Shown here: positions 49,055-59,299 of the stretch, in pieces | Layout of the letters: the number at the start of each line of letters is the position of its first letter | Numbering within the stretch: position 1 is the first letter of the stretch | Assembly (NCBI RefSeq): GCF_003716875.1 | Contig: NZ_CP033078.1 | Coordinates: forward strand, 2,480,001 to 2,544,000 | Length of the DNA: 64,000 bases | Source: Vibrio zhugei | GTDB lineage: Bacteria; Pseudomonadota; Gammaproteobacteria; Enterobacterales; Vibrionaceae | Direction of reading: 5' to 3' | Made by a program: the position numbers and the translations under genes | The notes under the pieces: generated by a model | What the model was told of the DNA's origin: nothing | The model's input: the letters and a program-made list of their open reading frames with translations, nothing else | The model's database searches: none

Positions 49055-49966
49055 ATGTCTACGAACAAACAGCCTGCAGTCATTAATCATGTCATTCCTA
49101 TGAGTGATGACACAGCATCGTCACATGAAAAGAAGCACTCAAAGAGTAAAGACAGTGCCAGCCGGATTGCCTATATCGCACGGCAACAAGGATTAGATGC
49201 ATTACTTGCAGACACCAAACCAGACACAACCCTATTGCAACGAGCCCTTTCACGTGAACAGCAACGTAAAGAGGTGCGCCAACGTAATTTAGAAAAAATC
49301 ATGAAGCTGGCGTTTGGCGCTTGCCATAATGAAATTGCAGGGGATCCCGATCAAGACTGGTTGCATCGCTTTTTTGATATGGCACAGGATATACACAATT
49401 CATCAATGCAGCGCTTATGGGCTCAAGTACTCAAAAGGGAAGTCACAAACCCAGGTTTTACATCCATGAAAGCACTCAAAGTGCTGCAAGATATGACCCC
49501 GAAAGAAGCGCAAACCATGCAGCGTGCTGCTGCTTTGGCGTGCAGCTATGGGAGTGACCCTAGTTTAAAACTATTGTTTGGATTGAAGATGCAAAACGGC
49601 AGTATATTCCGTTTTGGCAAACGCAGTATGACCGCGACCATTAACATTGGTAACTTCCATCTGCCCTACTCCAGTTTATTGGTATTAATTGAATTGGGCT
49701 TGTTACATGGCTCCGAACTCGAGTCAGGGGAAATAGAACAAGAGCCGCCTTTAACATTGGATTATCAAGGCAAGCATTTATCCTTACAAACCAATGCCCG
49801 TGGAGTGCGATTGTTATACTATCGCTTTACCCCCACAGGGCATGAATTGTGTCGTCTATTGGGAAACAAACCCAATATGACCTACTACGACCAACTGATC
49901 GCGTTACTTGGTCAGCGGTTTACGGTGCAAACCGACGCGACAAGCAGTATGCATCATACGGTGTAA
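49055..49966 (+). CDS. TIGR03899-like protein of unknown function
   Basis: A 303-residue cytosolic protein that I believe belongs to TIGR03899, a family of vibrios and relatives with no known role. No signal peptide or membrane helix. The N-terminal 60 residues are charged and probably disordered (SSHEKKHSKSKDSAS). A helical region at about 75-175 has DWLHRFFDMAQDIHNSSMQRLWAQVLKREV in pieces, resembling DUF2806-type blocks found in some phage-related or stress proteins. Start 49055 chosen because AGGGA precedes it; the frame is open upstream to 48899. The stop lies 2 bp from the cysC stop on the other strand. Confidence 0.72.
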   Translation: MSTNKQPAVINHVIPMSDDTASSHEKKHSKSKDSASRIAYIARQQGLDALLADTKPDTTLLQRALSREQQRKEVRQRNLEKIMKLAFGACHNEIAGDPDQDWLHRFFDMAQDIHNSSMQRLWAQVLKREVTNPGFTSMKALKVLQDMTPKEAQTMQRAAALACSYGSDPSLKLLFGLKMQNGSIFRFGKRSMTATINIGNFHLPYSSLLVLIELGLLHGSELESGEIEQEPPLTLDYQGKHLSLQTNARGVRLLYYRFTPTGHELCRLLGNKPNMTYYDQLIALLGQRFTVQTDATSSMHHTV

Positions 49967-49968
49967 CC

Positions 49969-50589
49969 CTAGGATGTGGCGACAATCCCCCGCTGGTGTA
50001 ATGCCTCTAAGCAACGTTGCACCAACTGGTCCAACGTTTCTTCACCAGCAGGCAAATCAATGTCCGGATTGAGCGGCGCTTCGTAAACGGAATCAATCCC
50101 TGTAAATTGCGTGATTTCACCACGGCGAGCACGTTGATAGAGCCCCTTCGGATCGCGCGCTTCGCACACCGCTAAATCCGTATTCACGAACACTTCGATA
50201 AATTCGCCTTCAGGAAGCATGTGTCGCACCAAGTCTCGCTCGCTACGATGCGGAGATATGAACGCGGTGAGTACAATCAACCCCGCATCCACCATCAAGG
50301 CCGCCAGCTCACCAATACGACGAATATTTTCTCGGCGATCCTGTTGCGAGAAACCCAAGTCACGGCATAAGCCGTGACGCACATTATCCCCATCTAATAA
50401 ATAGGTATGATAACCCAGTTCTGCCAGTTTCCCTTCTAGCGCTCCGGCAATGGTGGACTTACCAGCGCCAGATAACCCCGTAAACCATAGAACGGCAGGC
50501 TTTTGCTGTTTCAGTGCCGCTCGGGAGGCTTTGGTGACCGTATGCTGATGCCATACAATCGTCTCTTGTTCGCTCACACTTGCCTCCAT
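49969..50589 (-). CDS. cysC: Adenylylsulfate kinase
   Basis: Phosphorylates APS to PAPS in sulfate assimilation. ATG 50589 gives 206 residues (E. coli 201); the open frame further upstream overlaps cysN and is not used. Walker [10 protein letters not shown] is at residues 38-46, and the [13 protein letters not shown] block (about 110-122) binds the substrate. The start overlaps the cysN stop (TAATG). At its 3' end it converges on the TIGR03899-like gene with no room for a terminator. Confidence 0.96.
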   Translation of the reverse strand: MEASVSEQETIVWHQHTVTKASRAALKQQKPAVLWFTGLSGAGKSTIAGALEGKLAELGYHTYLLDGDNVRHGLCRDLGFSQQDRRENIRRIGELAALMVDAGLIVLTAFISPHRSERDLVRHMLPEGEFIEVFVNTDLAVCEARDPKGLYQRARRGEITQFTGIDSVYEAPLNPDIDLPAGEETLDQLVQRCLEALHQRGIVATS

Positions 50590-52013
50590 TATTCGAGCAA
50601 CTTGCGTAAATCTTTGATTTCCCAATGAGGGAAATGACGACGCATGAGTTCGTTTAATTCTAACTCAAAAGCACTAAACTCCTGAGTTGACTGGCGGCTT
50701 TCTAGGGCTTCTCTAATCAACCCCGCTCCGACAGTGACATTGGTCAGGCGGTCAATAATGATGAACCCGCCGGTATCAGCGCACGCTCGATAGTGGTCAA
50801 TCGGAAGCTTGCTGGTAAGTGACCACTCACACATACCAATACCATTGAGAGGTAATTGCTCGGTATGAAAGGTATCTAAGTTATTGATATCGTATTGATA
50901 ACGAATATTCTCGACCCGACCGATGGTTTTCTTCTCTGCGATCTTAATATCGTAATCGCGTAGCGGATCCAACGAAGCTTCTCCCATCCACACGACATCC
51001 GCCAGAAACTGACTGGTATGTGCAATATGGGCGCCCTCTTTTGTGATCAAATCACCACGACTGATATCAATTTCATCGGTGAGTGTCAGCGTAATCGCTT
51101 GTCCTGCTTGGGCTCGTTCTAAATCACCATCAAACGTGACAATGCGTTCAACCGTAGACGACTTACCCGACGGGTGCGCGACGATGGTATCACCCACTTG
51201 AATTTGGCCTGCCGCCACGGTGCCAGCGAATCCGCGAAAATCAAGATGCGGACGGTTCACGTATTGCACCGGAAAACGAAACTCACCGCTGCCTTTGAGC
51301 GCATCAATCTCCGAGTTTTCCAAAATATCTAATAAAGCCGGACCTTGATACCAAGGCATATTTTGACTGGCATCCACCACATTATCCCCTTCAAGGGCCG
51401 ATAACGGGACCAGCGTGATATGAATATCATCATCGAGATGTTTCGAGAACGATAAGTACTGCTGTTTGATTTGTTGGAAACTCAGTTCAGAGTAATCGAC
51501 CAAATCCATTTTATTGATGGCCACAACAAAATGTTTGATGCCCAATAAATTGGCGATAAAGGAATGACGGCGAGTCTGATCCAAAACGCCTTTACGTGCA
51601 TCAATCAAGATGACAGCCAAATCACAAGTGGAGCCCCCCGTGGCCATATTCCGTGTGTACTGTTCATGTCCTGGCGTGTCGGCAATAATAAACTTACGTT
51701 TTTTGGTCGAAAAATACCGATACGCAACGTCGATCGTGATGCCTTGTTCACGTTCGGCTTGTAAACCGTCGACAAGCAATGCGAGATCTGGGCGGTCCCC
51801 TGTTGTTCCCACTTTCTGGCTGTCAGTATGAACAGCCGCTAATTGATCTTCGTAAATTTGTTGAGAGTCATGCAGTAAACGTCCGATTAATGTACTTTTA
51901 CCATCATCCACCGAGCCGCAGGTTAATAACCGAAGCAAAGATTTATGCTGATGCTGATGTAAATACCCTTCAATGCCTAGCTCGTCGAGTTGAGCTTGTA
52001 CTACGCTGTTCAT
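50589..52013 (-). CDS. cysN: Sulfate adenylyltransferase subunit 1 (GTPase)
   Basis: GTPase subunit of ATP sulfurylase; GTP hydrolysis drives APS formation by CysD. 474 residues, as in E. coli. G1 GSVDDGKST at 33-41, [12 protein letters not shown] (G3) near 114 and NKMD (G4) near 168, then elongation-factor-like beta barrels. It lies 15 bp after cysD and overlaps cysC, forming cysDNC. Confidence 0.97.
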   Translation of the reverse strand: MNSVVQAQLDELGIEGYLHQHQHKSLLRLLTCGSVDDGKSTLIGRLLHDSQQIYEDQLAAVHTDSQKVGTTGDRPDLALLVDGLQAEREQGITIDVAYRYFSTKKRKFIIADTPGHEQYTRNMATGGSTCDLAVILIDARKGVLDQTRRHSFIANLLGIKHFVVAINKMDLVDYSELSFQQIKQQYLSFSKHLDDDIHITLVPLSALEGDNVVDASQNMPWYQGPALLDILENSEIDALKGSGEFRFPVQYVNRPHLDFRGFAGTVAAGQIQVGDTIVAHPSGKSSTVERIVTFDGDLERAQAGQAITLTLTDEIDISRGDLITKEGAHIAHTSQFLADVVWMGEASLDPLRDYDIKIAEKKTIGRVENIRYQYDINNLDTFHTEQLPLNGIGMCEWSLTSKLPIDHYRACADTGGFIIIDRLTNVTVGAGLIREALESRQSTQEFSAFELELNELMRRHFPHWEIKDLRKLLE

Positions 52014-52028
52014 ACGATGTCGTGCTCC

Positions 52029-52937
52029 CTAAAAGTACCCTTGACGTTTTTTCATTTCCATCGATCCTGACTGATCATGGTCGATCGCTCGTCCCTGTCG
52101 TTCACTCGATGTCGTCACTAACATTTCTTCAATAATGTCTGGCAGTGTCTGCGCTTGTGATTCAATCGCCCCAGTCAGTGGATAACAACCCAGTGTACGA
52201 AAACGCACTTTTCGATACTCGAGTGTTTCCCCCTCGCGTAATTGCATTCGGTCATCATCTTTCATGATTAACATGCCATCACGCTCAACTACGGGCCTTT
52301 CTTGTGCGAAATACAAAGGAACAATATCGATATTTTCTAAATAAATGTATTGCCAGATATCCAATTCCGTCCAGTTTGACAATGGAAAGACACGAATACT
52401 TTCGCCTTTATCCACTTGACCGTTATAGGTATGCCACAATTCAGGACGCTGATTTTTAGGATCCCATCCATGATGACGATCTCGAAATGAATACACCCGT
52501 TCCTTGGCACGAGATTTTTCTTCATCCCTTCTTGCGCCACCGAAAGCAGCATCAAATCCGTGTTGATTTAGGGCTTGTTTCAACCCTTGAGTCTTCATTA
52601 TGTCGGTATGTTTGGAAGAACCATGCTCAAAAGGACTGATCCCCATCGCCAATCCTTCTGGGTTTTTATGTACGATTAAATCAAGGTCGTACTTTTTCGC
52701 CGTGTCATCACGAAAGCGAATCATCTCCTGAAACTTCCAATTCGTATCCACATGCAACAGTGGGAATGGAATTTTTCCTGGGTAGAAAGCTTTGCGTGCA
52801 AGATGCAACATGACAGAAGAGTCCTTACCAATCGAATACATCATGACGGGATTGGAAAATTCTGCAGCTACCTCCCGAATGATGTGAATGCTTTCGGCTT
52901 CAAGCTGTTGTAAATGAGTTAAGCGTTGTTGGTCCAT
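52029..52937 (-). CDS. cysD: Sulfate adenylyltransferase subunit 2
   Basis: Catalytic subunit of ATP sulfurylase, an ATP-pyrophosphatase fold. The PP-loop [10 protein letters not shown] is at about 35-44, and the C-terminal [16 protein letters not shown] [25 protein letters not shown] is typical. 302 residues. It is preceded by cobA (48 bp) and followed by cysN in one transcription unit. Confidence 0.97.
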   Translation of the reverse strand: MDQQRLTHLQQLEAESIHIIREVAAEFSNPVMMYSIGKDSSVMLHLARKAFYPGKIPFPLLHVDTNWKFQEMIRFRDDTAKKYDLDLIVHKNPEGLAMGISPFEHGSSKHTDIMKTQGLKQALNQHGFDAAFGGARRDEEKSRAKERVYSFRDRHHGWDPKNQRPELWHTYNGQVDKGESIRVFPLSNWTELDIWQYIYLENIDIVPLYFAQERPVVERDGMLIMKDDDRMQLREGETLEYRKVRFRTLGCYPLTGAIESQAQTLPDIIEEMLVTTSSERQGRAIDHDQSGSMEMKKRQGYF

Positions 52938-52985
52938 GTCACCACGTCCTTTCGTTGTCCAAATAGCAGCGTTCGCTTAACGCCA

Positions 52986-53870
52986 CTATGCTGTACGATA
53001 ATGTTGGGAATGTTGAGATTGAGAAGTAAACCATTGCAGTTTATCGGCCAGTTCGACCACCTCCCCGACGACGATTAAAGCCGGAGACTGAGCAGAAGAG
53101 GCGATAACAGGCAGTTGATCTAGCGTGCTCACATTGACTCGTTGTGAGGCTTGCGTGCCACGTTCGATAATGGCGATAGGTGTGGTTCCACTGCGACCGT
53201 GTGCCATTAACTGATCGCGGATTGTCTGGGCATTCATTAAGCCCATATAGATAACTAATGTCTGGTGCGCACGAGCTAATGTCTGCCAGTCCTGTACAGC
53301 GCCACCGGATTTGCAGTGGCCAGTCACAAATAATGCCGATTGAGCGTAATCGCGATGGGTCAGAGGGATGCCCGCATATGCGGTAGCTCCGGCGGCCGCG
53401 GTAATTCCGGGAATGACTTGGAAAGACACGCCCGCTTGAAAAAGCACTTCCAGCTCTTCACCCCCTCGCCCAAACATAAAGGGATCCCCGCCTTTGATGC
53501 GCACGACCCGATGACCTTGCTTGGCAAAATCAACCAGTAACTGATTGGTTTTTTCCTGTGGCACACTGTGATGCCCAGCACGTTTACCAACACAAACACA
53601 GATGGTGTCATCCGGCACTAATGCCATAATGTCTTCAGACACAAGGTAATCGAACAACACCACATCCGCTTGCAACAAAAAACTCAACGCTTTCATGGTC
53701 AGTAACTCAGGATCGCCGGGTCCAGCGCCAACCAATGCCACTTGCCCTGGTAGCAGCGTCGAAGAGGTCATATTGGCAAAAACATGCTGAATGTTTTTAT
53801 CCGTTCCTTGATAAGCCTGAGCTTTCTCTCGTCGGTCAGCCAATTTTGCCACATCGATTACATCAGCCAT
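52986..53870 (-). CDS. cobA: Uroporphyrinogen-III C-methyltransferase
   Basis: SAM-dependent enzyme that makes precorrin-2, leading to siroheme for sulfite reductase. 294 residues; SAM-binding [15 protein letters not shown] near 47-61, [16 protein letters not shown] near 123-138 and [20 protein letters not shown] near 152-171. It is a stand-alone methyltransferase, without the CysG oxidase/ferrochelatase domain; some annotators call it cysG. First gene of cobA-cysDNC, which links siroheme supply to sulfate activation. A palindrome (53927-53946) upstream could be an operator. Confidence 0.94.
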   Translation of the reverse strand: MADVIDVAKLADRREKAQAYQGTDKNIQHVFANMTSSTLLPGQVALVGAGPGDPELLTMKALSFLLQADVVLFDYLVSEDIMALVPDDTICVCVGKRAGHHSVPQEKTNQLLVDFAKQGHRVVRIKGGDPFMFGRGGEELEVLFQAGVSFQVIPGITAAAGATAYAGIPLTHRDYAQSALFVTGHCKSGGAVQDWQTLARAHQTLVIYMGLMNAQTIRDQLMAHGRSGTTPIAIIERGTQASQRVNVSTLDQLPVIASSAQSPALIVVGEVVELADKLQWFTSQSQHSQHYRTA

Positions 53871-53926
53871 GTGTGTCGTCCTTTACGTTCGTTCATGGCC
53901 GCATTATGCGGAGTCATAAATATTAC

Positions 53927-53946
53927 ATGAAATTCTATAATTTCAT
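53927..53946. promoter_or_regulatory. Perfect palindrome upstream of cobA
   Basis: ATGAAATT-CTAT-AATTTCAT: 8-bp arms with a 4-bp centre, about 56 bp upstream of the cobA start. It may be an operator for the sulfur operon; it does not match the loose CysB pattern that I know, so the regulator is open. Confidence 0.4.
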
Positions 53947-54191
53947 TTTTTATGCGAAAAACTGATAAGAAGCGGCGTGATAAAGCGGGAAATGAATATG
54001 CAGTCTAAACAATAAAATATAACTAATTGAAAAATATTAATTAAATTAAAATATATTGAAATATTAACCATAATAAGCTCCATCTACACCTCATCAAAGC
54101 TATCGTTTTATCGAGATATAGTTAGGTGATAGATCCAATGGTTATATTTAAACCGGCTGTCGGCGGCGTAATCATCGAACGGAGTAAGATC

Positions 54192-54219
54192 TTGCGCCGA
54201 AGATTTTCCATGTTATGAT
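54192..54219 (+). promoter_or_regulatory. Candidate elaA promoter
   Basis: TTGCGC (54192-54197), 16-bp spacer and TATGAT (54214-54219) with TG one base upstream (extended -10), about 30 bp ahead of the elaA ATG. Confidence 0.55.
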
Positions 54220-54249
54220 TTTTATTTACTCACCAAAAGGGCCCACCAA

Positions 54250-54705
54250 ATGGATATCCAATGGTTATGCGTAGACTTTACTCAGCTTTCTACCGATCAG
54301 TTATACGATGTGCTGAAACTCAGGGTAGACGTCTTTGTTGTCGAGCAAGAATGTGCTTATAACGAATTAGACAATAAAGATCGCATGCAAGGGGTCAAAC
54401 ATTTGCTCGGGTATGTAGGGGATGAACTGGTCGCTTATGCGCGATTGCTCCCACCGGGAAGCAGCTTTGCGAACTCAAGCAGTATTGGACGGGTATTAAT
54501 TAAGCCAGTAGTCAGGAAGAAAGGCGTTGGCGATCAATTAATGAAGATGGCGATTCAATATAATCAGCATTTTTGGTTGGGGAAAACCATCAGTATCGAG
54601 GCGCAAGCTCACCTTGAGCGCTTTTATCAAAACCACGGTTTTGTTACGCAGTCTGCCCCCTTTGACCTCGATGGTATTGCTCATATCGAGATGCTACTTG
54701 CATAG
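54250..54705 (+). CDS. elaA: GNAT acetyltransferase, ElaA family
   Basis: Gcn5-type N-acetyltransferase (151 residues) of the ElaA family, substrate unknown. The N-terminal LYDVLKLRVDVFVVEQECAYNELDNKD (split about 18-44) is the ElaA signature, and the acetyl-CoA loop follows in IGRVLIKPVVRKKGVGDQLM (about 78-97, with R/KxxGxG form RKKGVG). The C-terminal HLERFYQNHGF completes motif B. Good promoter upstream and GGGCCC just before the ATG; no standard Shine-Dalgarno. Monocistronic, converging on the LysM-like gene. Confidence 0.88.
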   Translation: MDIQWLCVDFTQLSTDQLYDVLKLRVDVFVVEQECAYNELDNKDRMQGVKHLLGYVGDELVAYARLLPPGSSFANSSSIGRVLIKPVVRKKGVGDQLMKMAIQYNQHFWLGKTISIEAQAHLERFYQNHGFVTQSAPFDLDGIAHIEMLLA

Positions 54706-54721
54706 GGACGGTTTGCGTCCC
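54705..54721. terminator. Weak hairpin after elaA
   Basis: GGGACG-gtttg-CGTCCC starts on the last base of the elaA stop codon; only TTA follows, so termination would be weak. It is the only structure in the 33 bp between convergent elaA and the OapA-like gene. Confidence 0.35.
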
Positions 54722-54738
54722 TTACGCGCAACAATCCG

Positions 54739-55302
54739 CTAGTCACTACGTCCGAATGACCCATCGGCCATACGAAAAAACATAACCGATTGATCACTTT
54801 TCTCTACTTGGAGAATATCAAGCTTCTGATTATTGGTCAGTTTATAACGAATAATCTGACCTTTTTGGATGCGGCTTAGTGGTTTATCCGCACCTTCAAC
54901 CGACACGAGTGCATGTAAGTCGGCTAATGAAAGATCATTCTCACGAAACACCGCTGCTAAGGTATCCCCTTGCTTCACGATATACTGGTGCCAAACTTTC
55001 GGAGCTTGTGGGGCGCGATGATCATCACCGACTTGTCGGCTCAATCCCACACTATTGACATTCACACTAACAGATTGAGCCTGCTCAGGCTGCTGTGTCT
55101 GTTGCGGTAATGGCACTAGCGCCACAATAATAACGACTGGCGTTAAGATCTTTAGCCATAAACGATGCTTGCTTGGCATCGCTTGCCACTCATGCTGAGC
55201 ACGAGAAGGTACGCCTGACCAATTAATACTGGCCAACCGTTGCTGACAGCTCTGTAAAAAATCATTGTCAGGTTTACTTTTTTTGCGTCTGCGGCGATTC
55301 AT
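54739..55302 (-). CDS. OapA/YtfB-like LysM-domain envelope protein
   Basis: 187-residue bitopic protein of the opacity-associated protein A / YtfB group. Cytosolic N terminus with a run of basic residues (MNRRRRKKSK), OapA N-terminal motif region, one transmembrane helix about 52-64 (LKILTPVVIIVALVPL), a Gln/Pro-rich linker, then a LysM-like glycan-binding domain (about 108-155, IVKQGDTLAAVFRENDLSLADLHAL). E. coli YtfB is a septal glycan-binding protein, so a cell-division or wall role is inferred. YtfB is also the neighbour of fklB in E. coli, which agrees with this locus. Confidence 0.85.
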   Translation of the reverse strand: MNRRRRKKSKPDNDFLQSCQQRLASINWSGVPSRAQHEWQAMPSKHRLWLKILTPVVIIVALVPLPQQTQQPEQAQSVSVNVNSVGLSRQVGDDHRAPQAPKVWHQYIVKQGDTLAAVFRENDLSLADLHALVSVEGADKPLSRIQKGQIIRYKLTNNQKLDILQVEKSDQSVMFFRMADGSFGRSD

Positions 55303-55533
55303 ATTTCCGTCCCATACCTAGGGCTAATCTAGAAAAAGTGACTGTAGTTATTGTATAAGAAATTATCCGTATTTCTGAATGTTATTAATGAAATTCAAGT
55401 CATTGTCTCACCATTGAATGCGGTTAGTCACACCTTAACACCTTTATAAAGGTATTTACTATGAGCCGTTTCATCACTCGCGCTAAACTGGTATGCTTTC
55501 GACTTTATTTATTTATGCTAAAGAGTAACGTTT

Positions 55534-56154
55534 ATGTCTGAAGTAACATTCGAAACATTAGAGAAAAAAGCCAGCTACGGCATTGGTATTCAAATGGGCC
55601 AACAACTTGCGGGTAGTGGTTTAGAAGGCCTAAACGTCGATGCAATCGCAGCTGGTATCGCAACTGCACTCAAAGGTGAAGAACCAGCGGTTGCTATCGA
55701 TGAAATCAACCAAGCACTGCAAGCCATTCATCAACGTGCTGAAGAAGCTCGTCAAGAGTTAGCAAAAGCGGCGGCAGCGGAAGGCGAAGCATTTCTAAAA
55801 GACAATGCACTACGCCCTGAAGTGACGGTAACGGACTCTGGCCTACAATACGAAATCATCGCCGAAGGTGCGGGTGACGTTCCAACTTCAGATAAAACAG
55901 TTCGTGTTCACTATCATGGTCAATTGACTGATGGCACGGTATTCGACAGCTCAGTACAACGTGGCGAACCAGTTGAGTTCCCAGTAACAGGTGTGATTCA
56001 AGGTTGGGTTGAAGCCCTACAAATGATGCCTGCTGGCTCTAAATGGAAACTGTATGTGCCACAAGACTTGGCCTACGGTGAACGCGGTGCTGGTGCAGCG
56101 ATCCCTCCTTACGCAGCATTGGTATTTGAAGTAGAACTTCTCGATATCCTGTAA
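55534..56154 (+). CDS. fklB: FKBP-type peptidyl-prolyl isomerase FklB
   Basis: Cytosolic (FKBP22) proline isomerase, 206 residues: N-terminal dimerisation domain of long helices (about 1-95) and C-terminal FKBP domain (about 100-206), with VRVHYHGQLTDGTVFDSS and VIQGWVEALQMMPAGSKWKLYVP in pieces. No signal peptide, which separates it from FkpA. The upstream 231 bp contain no other gene. A strong terminator follows. Confidence 0.95.
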   Translation: MSEVTFETLEKKASYGIGIQMGQQLAGSGLEGLNVDAIAAGIATALKGEEPAVAIDEINQALQAIHQRAEEARQELAKAAAAEGEAFLKDNALRPEVTVTDSGLQYEIIAEGAGDVPTSDKTVRVHYHGQLTDGTVFDSSVQRGEPVEFPVTGVIQGWVEALQMMPAGSKWKLYVPQDLAYGERGAGAAIPPYAALVFEVELLDIL

Positions 56155-56178
56155 GAAAATTCGCAAAGATTTAACATC

Positions 56179-56204
56179 AAGCGGCGCATTGCGCCGCTTT
56201 TTTT
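56179..56204 (+). terminator. Terminator after fklB
   Basis: AAGCGGCGC-att-GCGCCGCTT stem followed by a run of T, 24 bp past the stop. The very GC-rich stem makes it strong. Confidence 0.9.
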
Positions 56205-56253
56205 GATCTAAAGTAGGCAGGACACCAACACGACTTTACGAGGAAATACATCT

Positions 56254-56754
56254 ATGATGAAACGCTCCCTAGTTAGCGTACTGGCGATCAGTGCCACGCT
56301 CATCAGCGCTCCAAGCCACGCATTTCTCAACTTTGGTAACAGTGATGACAGCATCACAAAAACCTTAAATGGAGCATTAAACCAAGTGAAGGCAACCAGC
56401 CAGTTGACATCGAATATAAGCCAACAGTTGGATGTTAAGCCCAAGCAAGCCGCAGGCGGTGCTGGCGCATTACTCGCATTGGCACAAAACAAACTTGGCA
56501 TGCAAAACAAACAGGAACTCAATCAACTGGTTCCAGGTATCGACAAGCTTACAAACTTAAATCTGGGTGGAAGCTCTAAATTAGGGTCAAACATCAATTC
56601 GCTCAGCCAAGTGAATGCCATTTTTACTAAGTTAGGATTGGATCCAGCGATGATCAGCCAGTTCGTTCCGATTGTGCTGCAGTATTTAACTCAGCACAAT
56701 GCCAGCAATAGCTTAATTGATTCATTGAGTGGCTTATGGGGAAGCAATTCTTAA
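56254..56754 (+). CDS. DUF2780 (VcgC/VcgE-type) secreted protein, unknown
   Basis: 166 residues with a signal peptide about 1-24 (SVLAISATLISAPSHA, cleaved after SHA). The mature protein is small, Ala/Leu/Gln/Asn-rich and lacks cysteines; it fits DUF2780, named after V. cholerae VcgC/VcgE, with the AAGGAGALLALAQNKLG block (about 69-85) and LVPGIDKL. Location is periplasm or outside. Function unknown. Two adjacent ATGs (56254, 56257) with GAGGA upstream. Between fklB and the ribosomal cluster; no functional link to either. Confidence 0.85.
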   Translation: MMKRSLVSVLAISATLISAPSHAFLNFGNSDDSITKTLNGALNQVKATSQLTSNISQQLDVKPKQAAGGAGALLALAQNKLGMQNKQELNQLVPGIDKLTNLNLGGSSKLGSNINSLSQVNAIFTKLGLDPAMISQFVPIVLQYLTQHNASNSLIDSLSGLWGSNS

Positions 56755-56768
56755 TATCTGATAGGCAC

Positions 56769-56801
56769 AAAAAAACCGAGCACATTACATGCTCGGTTTT
56801 T
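56769..56801. terminator. Bidirectional terminator at the end of the alpha operon
   Basis: AAAAACCGAGCA / TGCTCGGTTTTT stem with a 7-nt loop between the DUF2780 gene (plus) and rplQ (minus). A and T tracts on both sides. Confidence 0.9.
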
Positions 56802-56818
56802 CTCTTATTTCGAACTGA

Positions 56819-57202
<384 letters not shown>

Positions 57203-57225
57203 CTAATCCTTCTAACTAATATCGA

Positions 57226-58218
57226 TTAATCTTCTGCAATCGACGCTGGTGGCCAATTCTCTAGGCGCATGCCAAGAGAAAGCCCGCGTGATGCAAGAAC
57301 GTCTTTAATCTCTGTAAGAGATTTTTTACCCAAGTTCGGCGTTTTCAGAAGCTCAACTTCGGTACGTTGCACAAGATCACCGATGTAGTGAATCGCTTCT
57401 GCTTTTAGACAGTTAGCAGAGCGAACTGTTAGTTCAAGATCGTCTACAGGACGGAGTAGGATAGGATCGAATTCCGGCTTCTCTTCTTTTTCCTCTGGAA
57501 CACGTACATCACGAAGATCTACGAACGCATCCAATTGTTCAGCAAGAATTGTTGCTGCACGACGGATAGCTTCCTCAGGTTCTAGAGTCCCGTTAGTTTC
57601 CATATCGATAACAAGTTTGTCCAAGTCTGTACGCTGTTCAACACGCGCTGCAGCCACTGAGTAGGCAATTTTGTCTACTGGGCTATAGGTTGCATCAACA
57701 AGCAAACGACCGATTGGACGCTCATCTTCATCAGTATGGATACGGGCTGAAGCTGGAACGTAACCACGACCACGTTGAACTTTGATACGCATAGCGATCT
57801 CAGCGTTATCATCGGTAAGATGACAAATAACGTGCTCAGGATTTACGATCTCTACATCACCATCATGGGTGATGTCACCTGCAACCACAGGGCCCGAGCC
57901 TGATTTGTTCAGTGTAATGAACACTTCATCTTTACCGTCAGCAACGCGAACAGCTAAACCTTTCAGGTTAAGAAGAATCTCTAAGATATCTTCTTGAACA
58001 CCTTCTTTGGTGCTGTATTCGTGAAGTACGCCTTCAATCTCTACTTCCGTGACTGCACAGCCAGGCATAGAAGATAGAAGAATACGGCGAAGTGCATTAC
58101 CCAGAGTGTGGCCAAAACCACGCTCTAACGGCTCAAGAGTTACTTTTGCGTGTGTCTCATTGATCTGTTCGATGTCAACTAGACGTGGCTTAAGAAATTC
58201 TGTTACAGAACCCTGCAT
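57226..58218 (-). CDS. rpoA: RNA polymerase alpha subunit
   Basis: Alpha subunit that dimerises to start RNA polymerase assembly; its C-terminal domain contacts UP elements and activators such as CRP. 330 residues: N-terminal domain about 1-235 ([17 protein letters not shown] near 34-50), linker, C-terminal domain about 250-330 ([21 protein letters not shown], with the arginine and lysine/asparagine DNA contacts). Within the alpha operon between rpsD and rplQ. Confidence 0.99.
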   Translation of the reverse strand: MQGSVTEFLKPRLVDIEQINETHAKVTLEPLERGFGHTLGNALRRILLSSMPGCAVTEVEIEGVLHEYSTKEGVQEDILEILLNLKGLAVRVADGKDEVFITLNKSGSGPVVAGDITHDGDVEIVNPEHVICHLTDDNAEIAMRIKVQRGRGYVPASARIHTDEDERPIGRLLVDATYSPVDKIAYSVAAARVEQRTDLDKLVIDMETNGTLEPEEAIRRAATILAEQLDAFVDLRDVRVPEEKEEKPEFDPILLRPVDDLELTVRSANCLKAEAIHYIGDLVQRTEVELLKTPNLGKKSLTEIKDVLASRGLSLGMRLENWPPASIAED

Positions 58219-58242
58219 TGTGTCCTCTCTTTAGTTTAAACC

Positions 58243-58863
58243 TTACTTAGAGTAAAGCTCGACGATCAATTGTTCGTTGATGTCAGCTGACAGATCAGAA
58301 CGCTCAGGCATACGCTTGAATGTTCCTTCCATCTTGCTAGCATCTACTTCAATCCAAGTTGGTTTTTCGCGTTGTTCAGCAACTTCTAGAGCCGCTGTGA
58401 TGCGAGATTGCTTTTGAGCTTTCTCACGGATAGCAACAACGTCGGTTGCCGCAACTTTGAAAGAAGGAACGTTTACAACTTTACCGTTTACTAGGATAGC
58501 TTTGTGGCTAACTAGCTGACGTGCTTCTGCGCGAGTTGCACCAAAGCCCATGCGGTAAACTACGTTATCTAGACGACCTTCTAGAAGCTGAAGTAAGTTC
58601 TCACCAGTGTTACCTTTAAGGCGAGCTGCTTCTTTGTAGTAGTTACGGAATTGTTTTTCTAATACGCCATACATACGACGTACTTTCTGCTTCTCACGAA
58701 GCTGAACGCCATATTCAGATAGACGACCGCGACGTGCGCCGTGTACACCTGGGGCGTTATCGATTTTACACTTGGTATCAATCGCGCGAACACCTGACTT
58801 AAGGAATAAGTCGGTACCTTCGCGGCGACTAAGCTTCAGCTTAGGACCCAAATATCTTGCCAT
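58243..58863 (-). CDS. rpsD: 30S ribosomal protein S4
   Basis: Primary 16S rRNA-binding protein and, in E. coli, the translational repressor of the alpha operon through the leader before rpsM. 206 residues; start [22 protein letters not shown]4 RNA-binding domain about 95-160 with [24 protein letters not shown]. The zinc motif is absent, as in other gammaproteobacteria. Confidence 0.99.
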   Translation of the reverse strand: MARYLGPKLKLSRREGTDLFLKSGVRAIDTKCKIDNAPGVHGARRGRLSEYGVQLREKQKVRRMYGVLEKQFRNYYKEAARLKGNTGENLLQLLEGRLDNVVYRMGFGATRAEARQLVSHKAILVNGKVVNVPSFKVAATDVVAIREKAQKQSRITAALEVAEQREKPTWIEVDASKMEGTFKRMPERSDLSADINEQLIVELYSK

Positions 58864-58890
58864 GATCTTTCTCCAATGTTCCCAGAAACG

Positions 58891-59280
58891 TTATACGCGA
58901 CGTTTCTTAGGTGGACGACAACCGTTATGAGGGATTGGTGTCGCATCAACGATGTTTGTGATACGGAAACCAGCGGCATTCAGTGCGCGAACAGTAGATT
59001 CACGACCTGGACCAGGACCCTTAACCATAACTTCCAAGTTCTTTAGGCCATATTCTTTAGCCATCTCTGCACAACGTTCTGCTGCAACTTGTGCTGCGAA
59101 CGGTGTAGATTTACGAGAACCACGGAAACCTGAACCACCTGCAGTAGCCCATGCTAGAGCGTTACCTTGACGGTCAGAAATGGTCACGATTGTGTTGTTG
59201 AAAGATGCGTGGATATGCGCTATACCATCTGCAATTTGCTTGCGGACGCGCTTACGTGCGCGACTTGGTTGTTTTGCCAT
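58891..59280 (-). CDS. rpsK: 30S ribosomal protein S11
   Basis: Protein of the 30S platform near the mRNA exit site. 129 residues, basic N terminus ([13 protein letters not shown]), middle [21 protein letters not shown], and C-terminal signature [23 protein letters not shown]. Alpha operon, between rpsM and rpsD. Confidence 0.99.
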   Translation of the reverse strand: MAKQPSRARKRVRKQIADGIAHIHASFNNTIVTISDRQGNALAWATAGGSGFRGSRKSTPFAAQVAAERCAEMAKEYGLKNLEVMVKGPGPGRESTVRALNAAGFRITNIVDATPIPHNGCRPPKKRRV

Positions 59281-59299
59281 TGTACTCTACCCTTCCCGA

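Larger units (their letters stand above)
53871..54249. other. Divergent intergenic region between cobA and elaA
   Basis: The 379 bp are strongly AT-rich around 53995-54075, where A/T runs dominate. The left side holds the palindrome described separately; the right side holds the elaA promoter. No gene is supported, and no ORF has a ribosome site. Confidence 0.5.
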
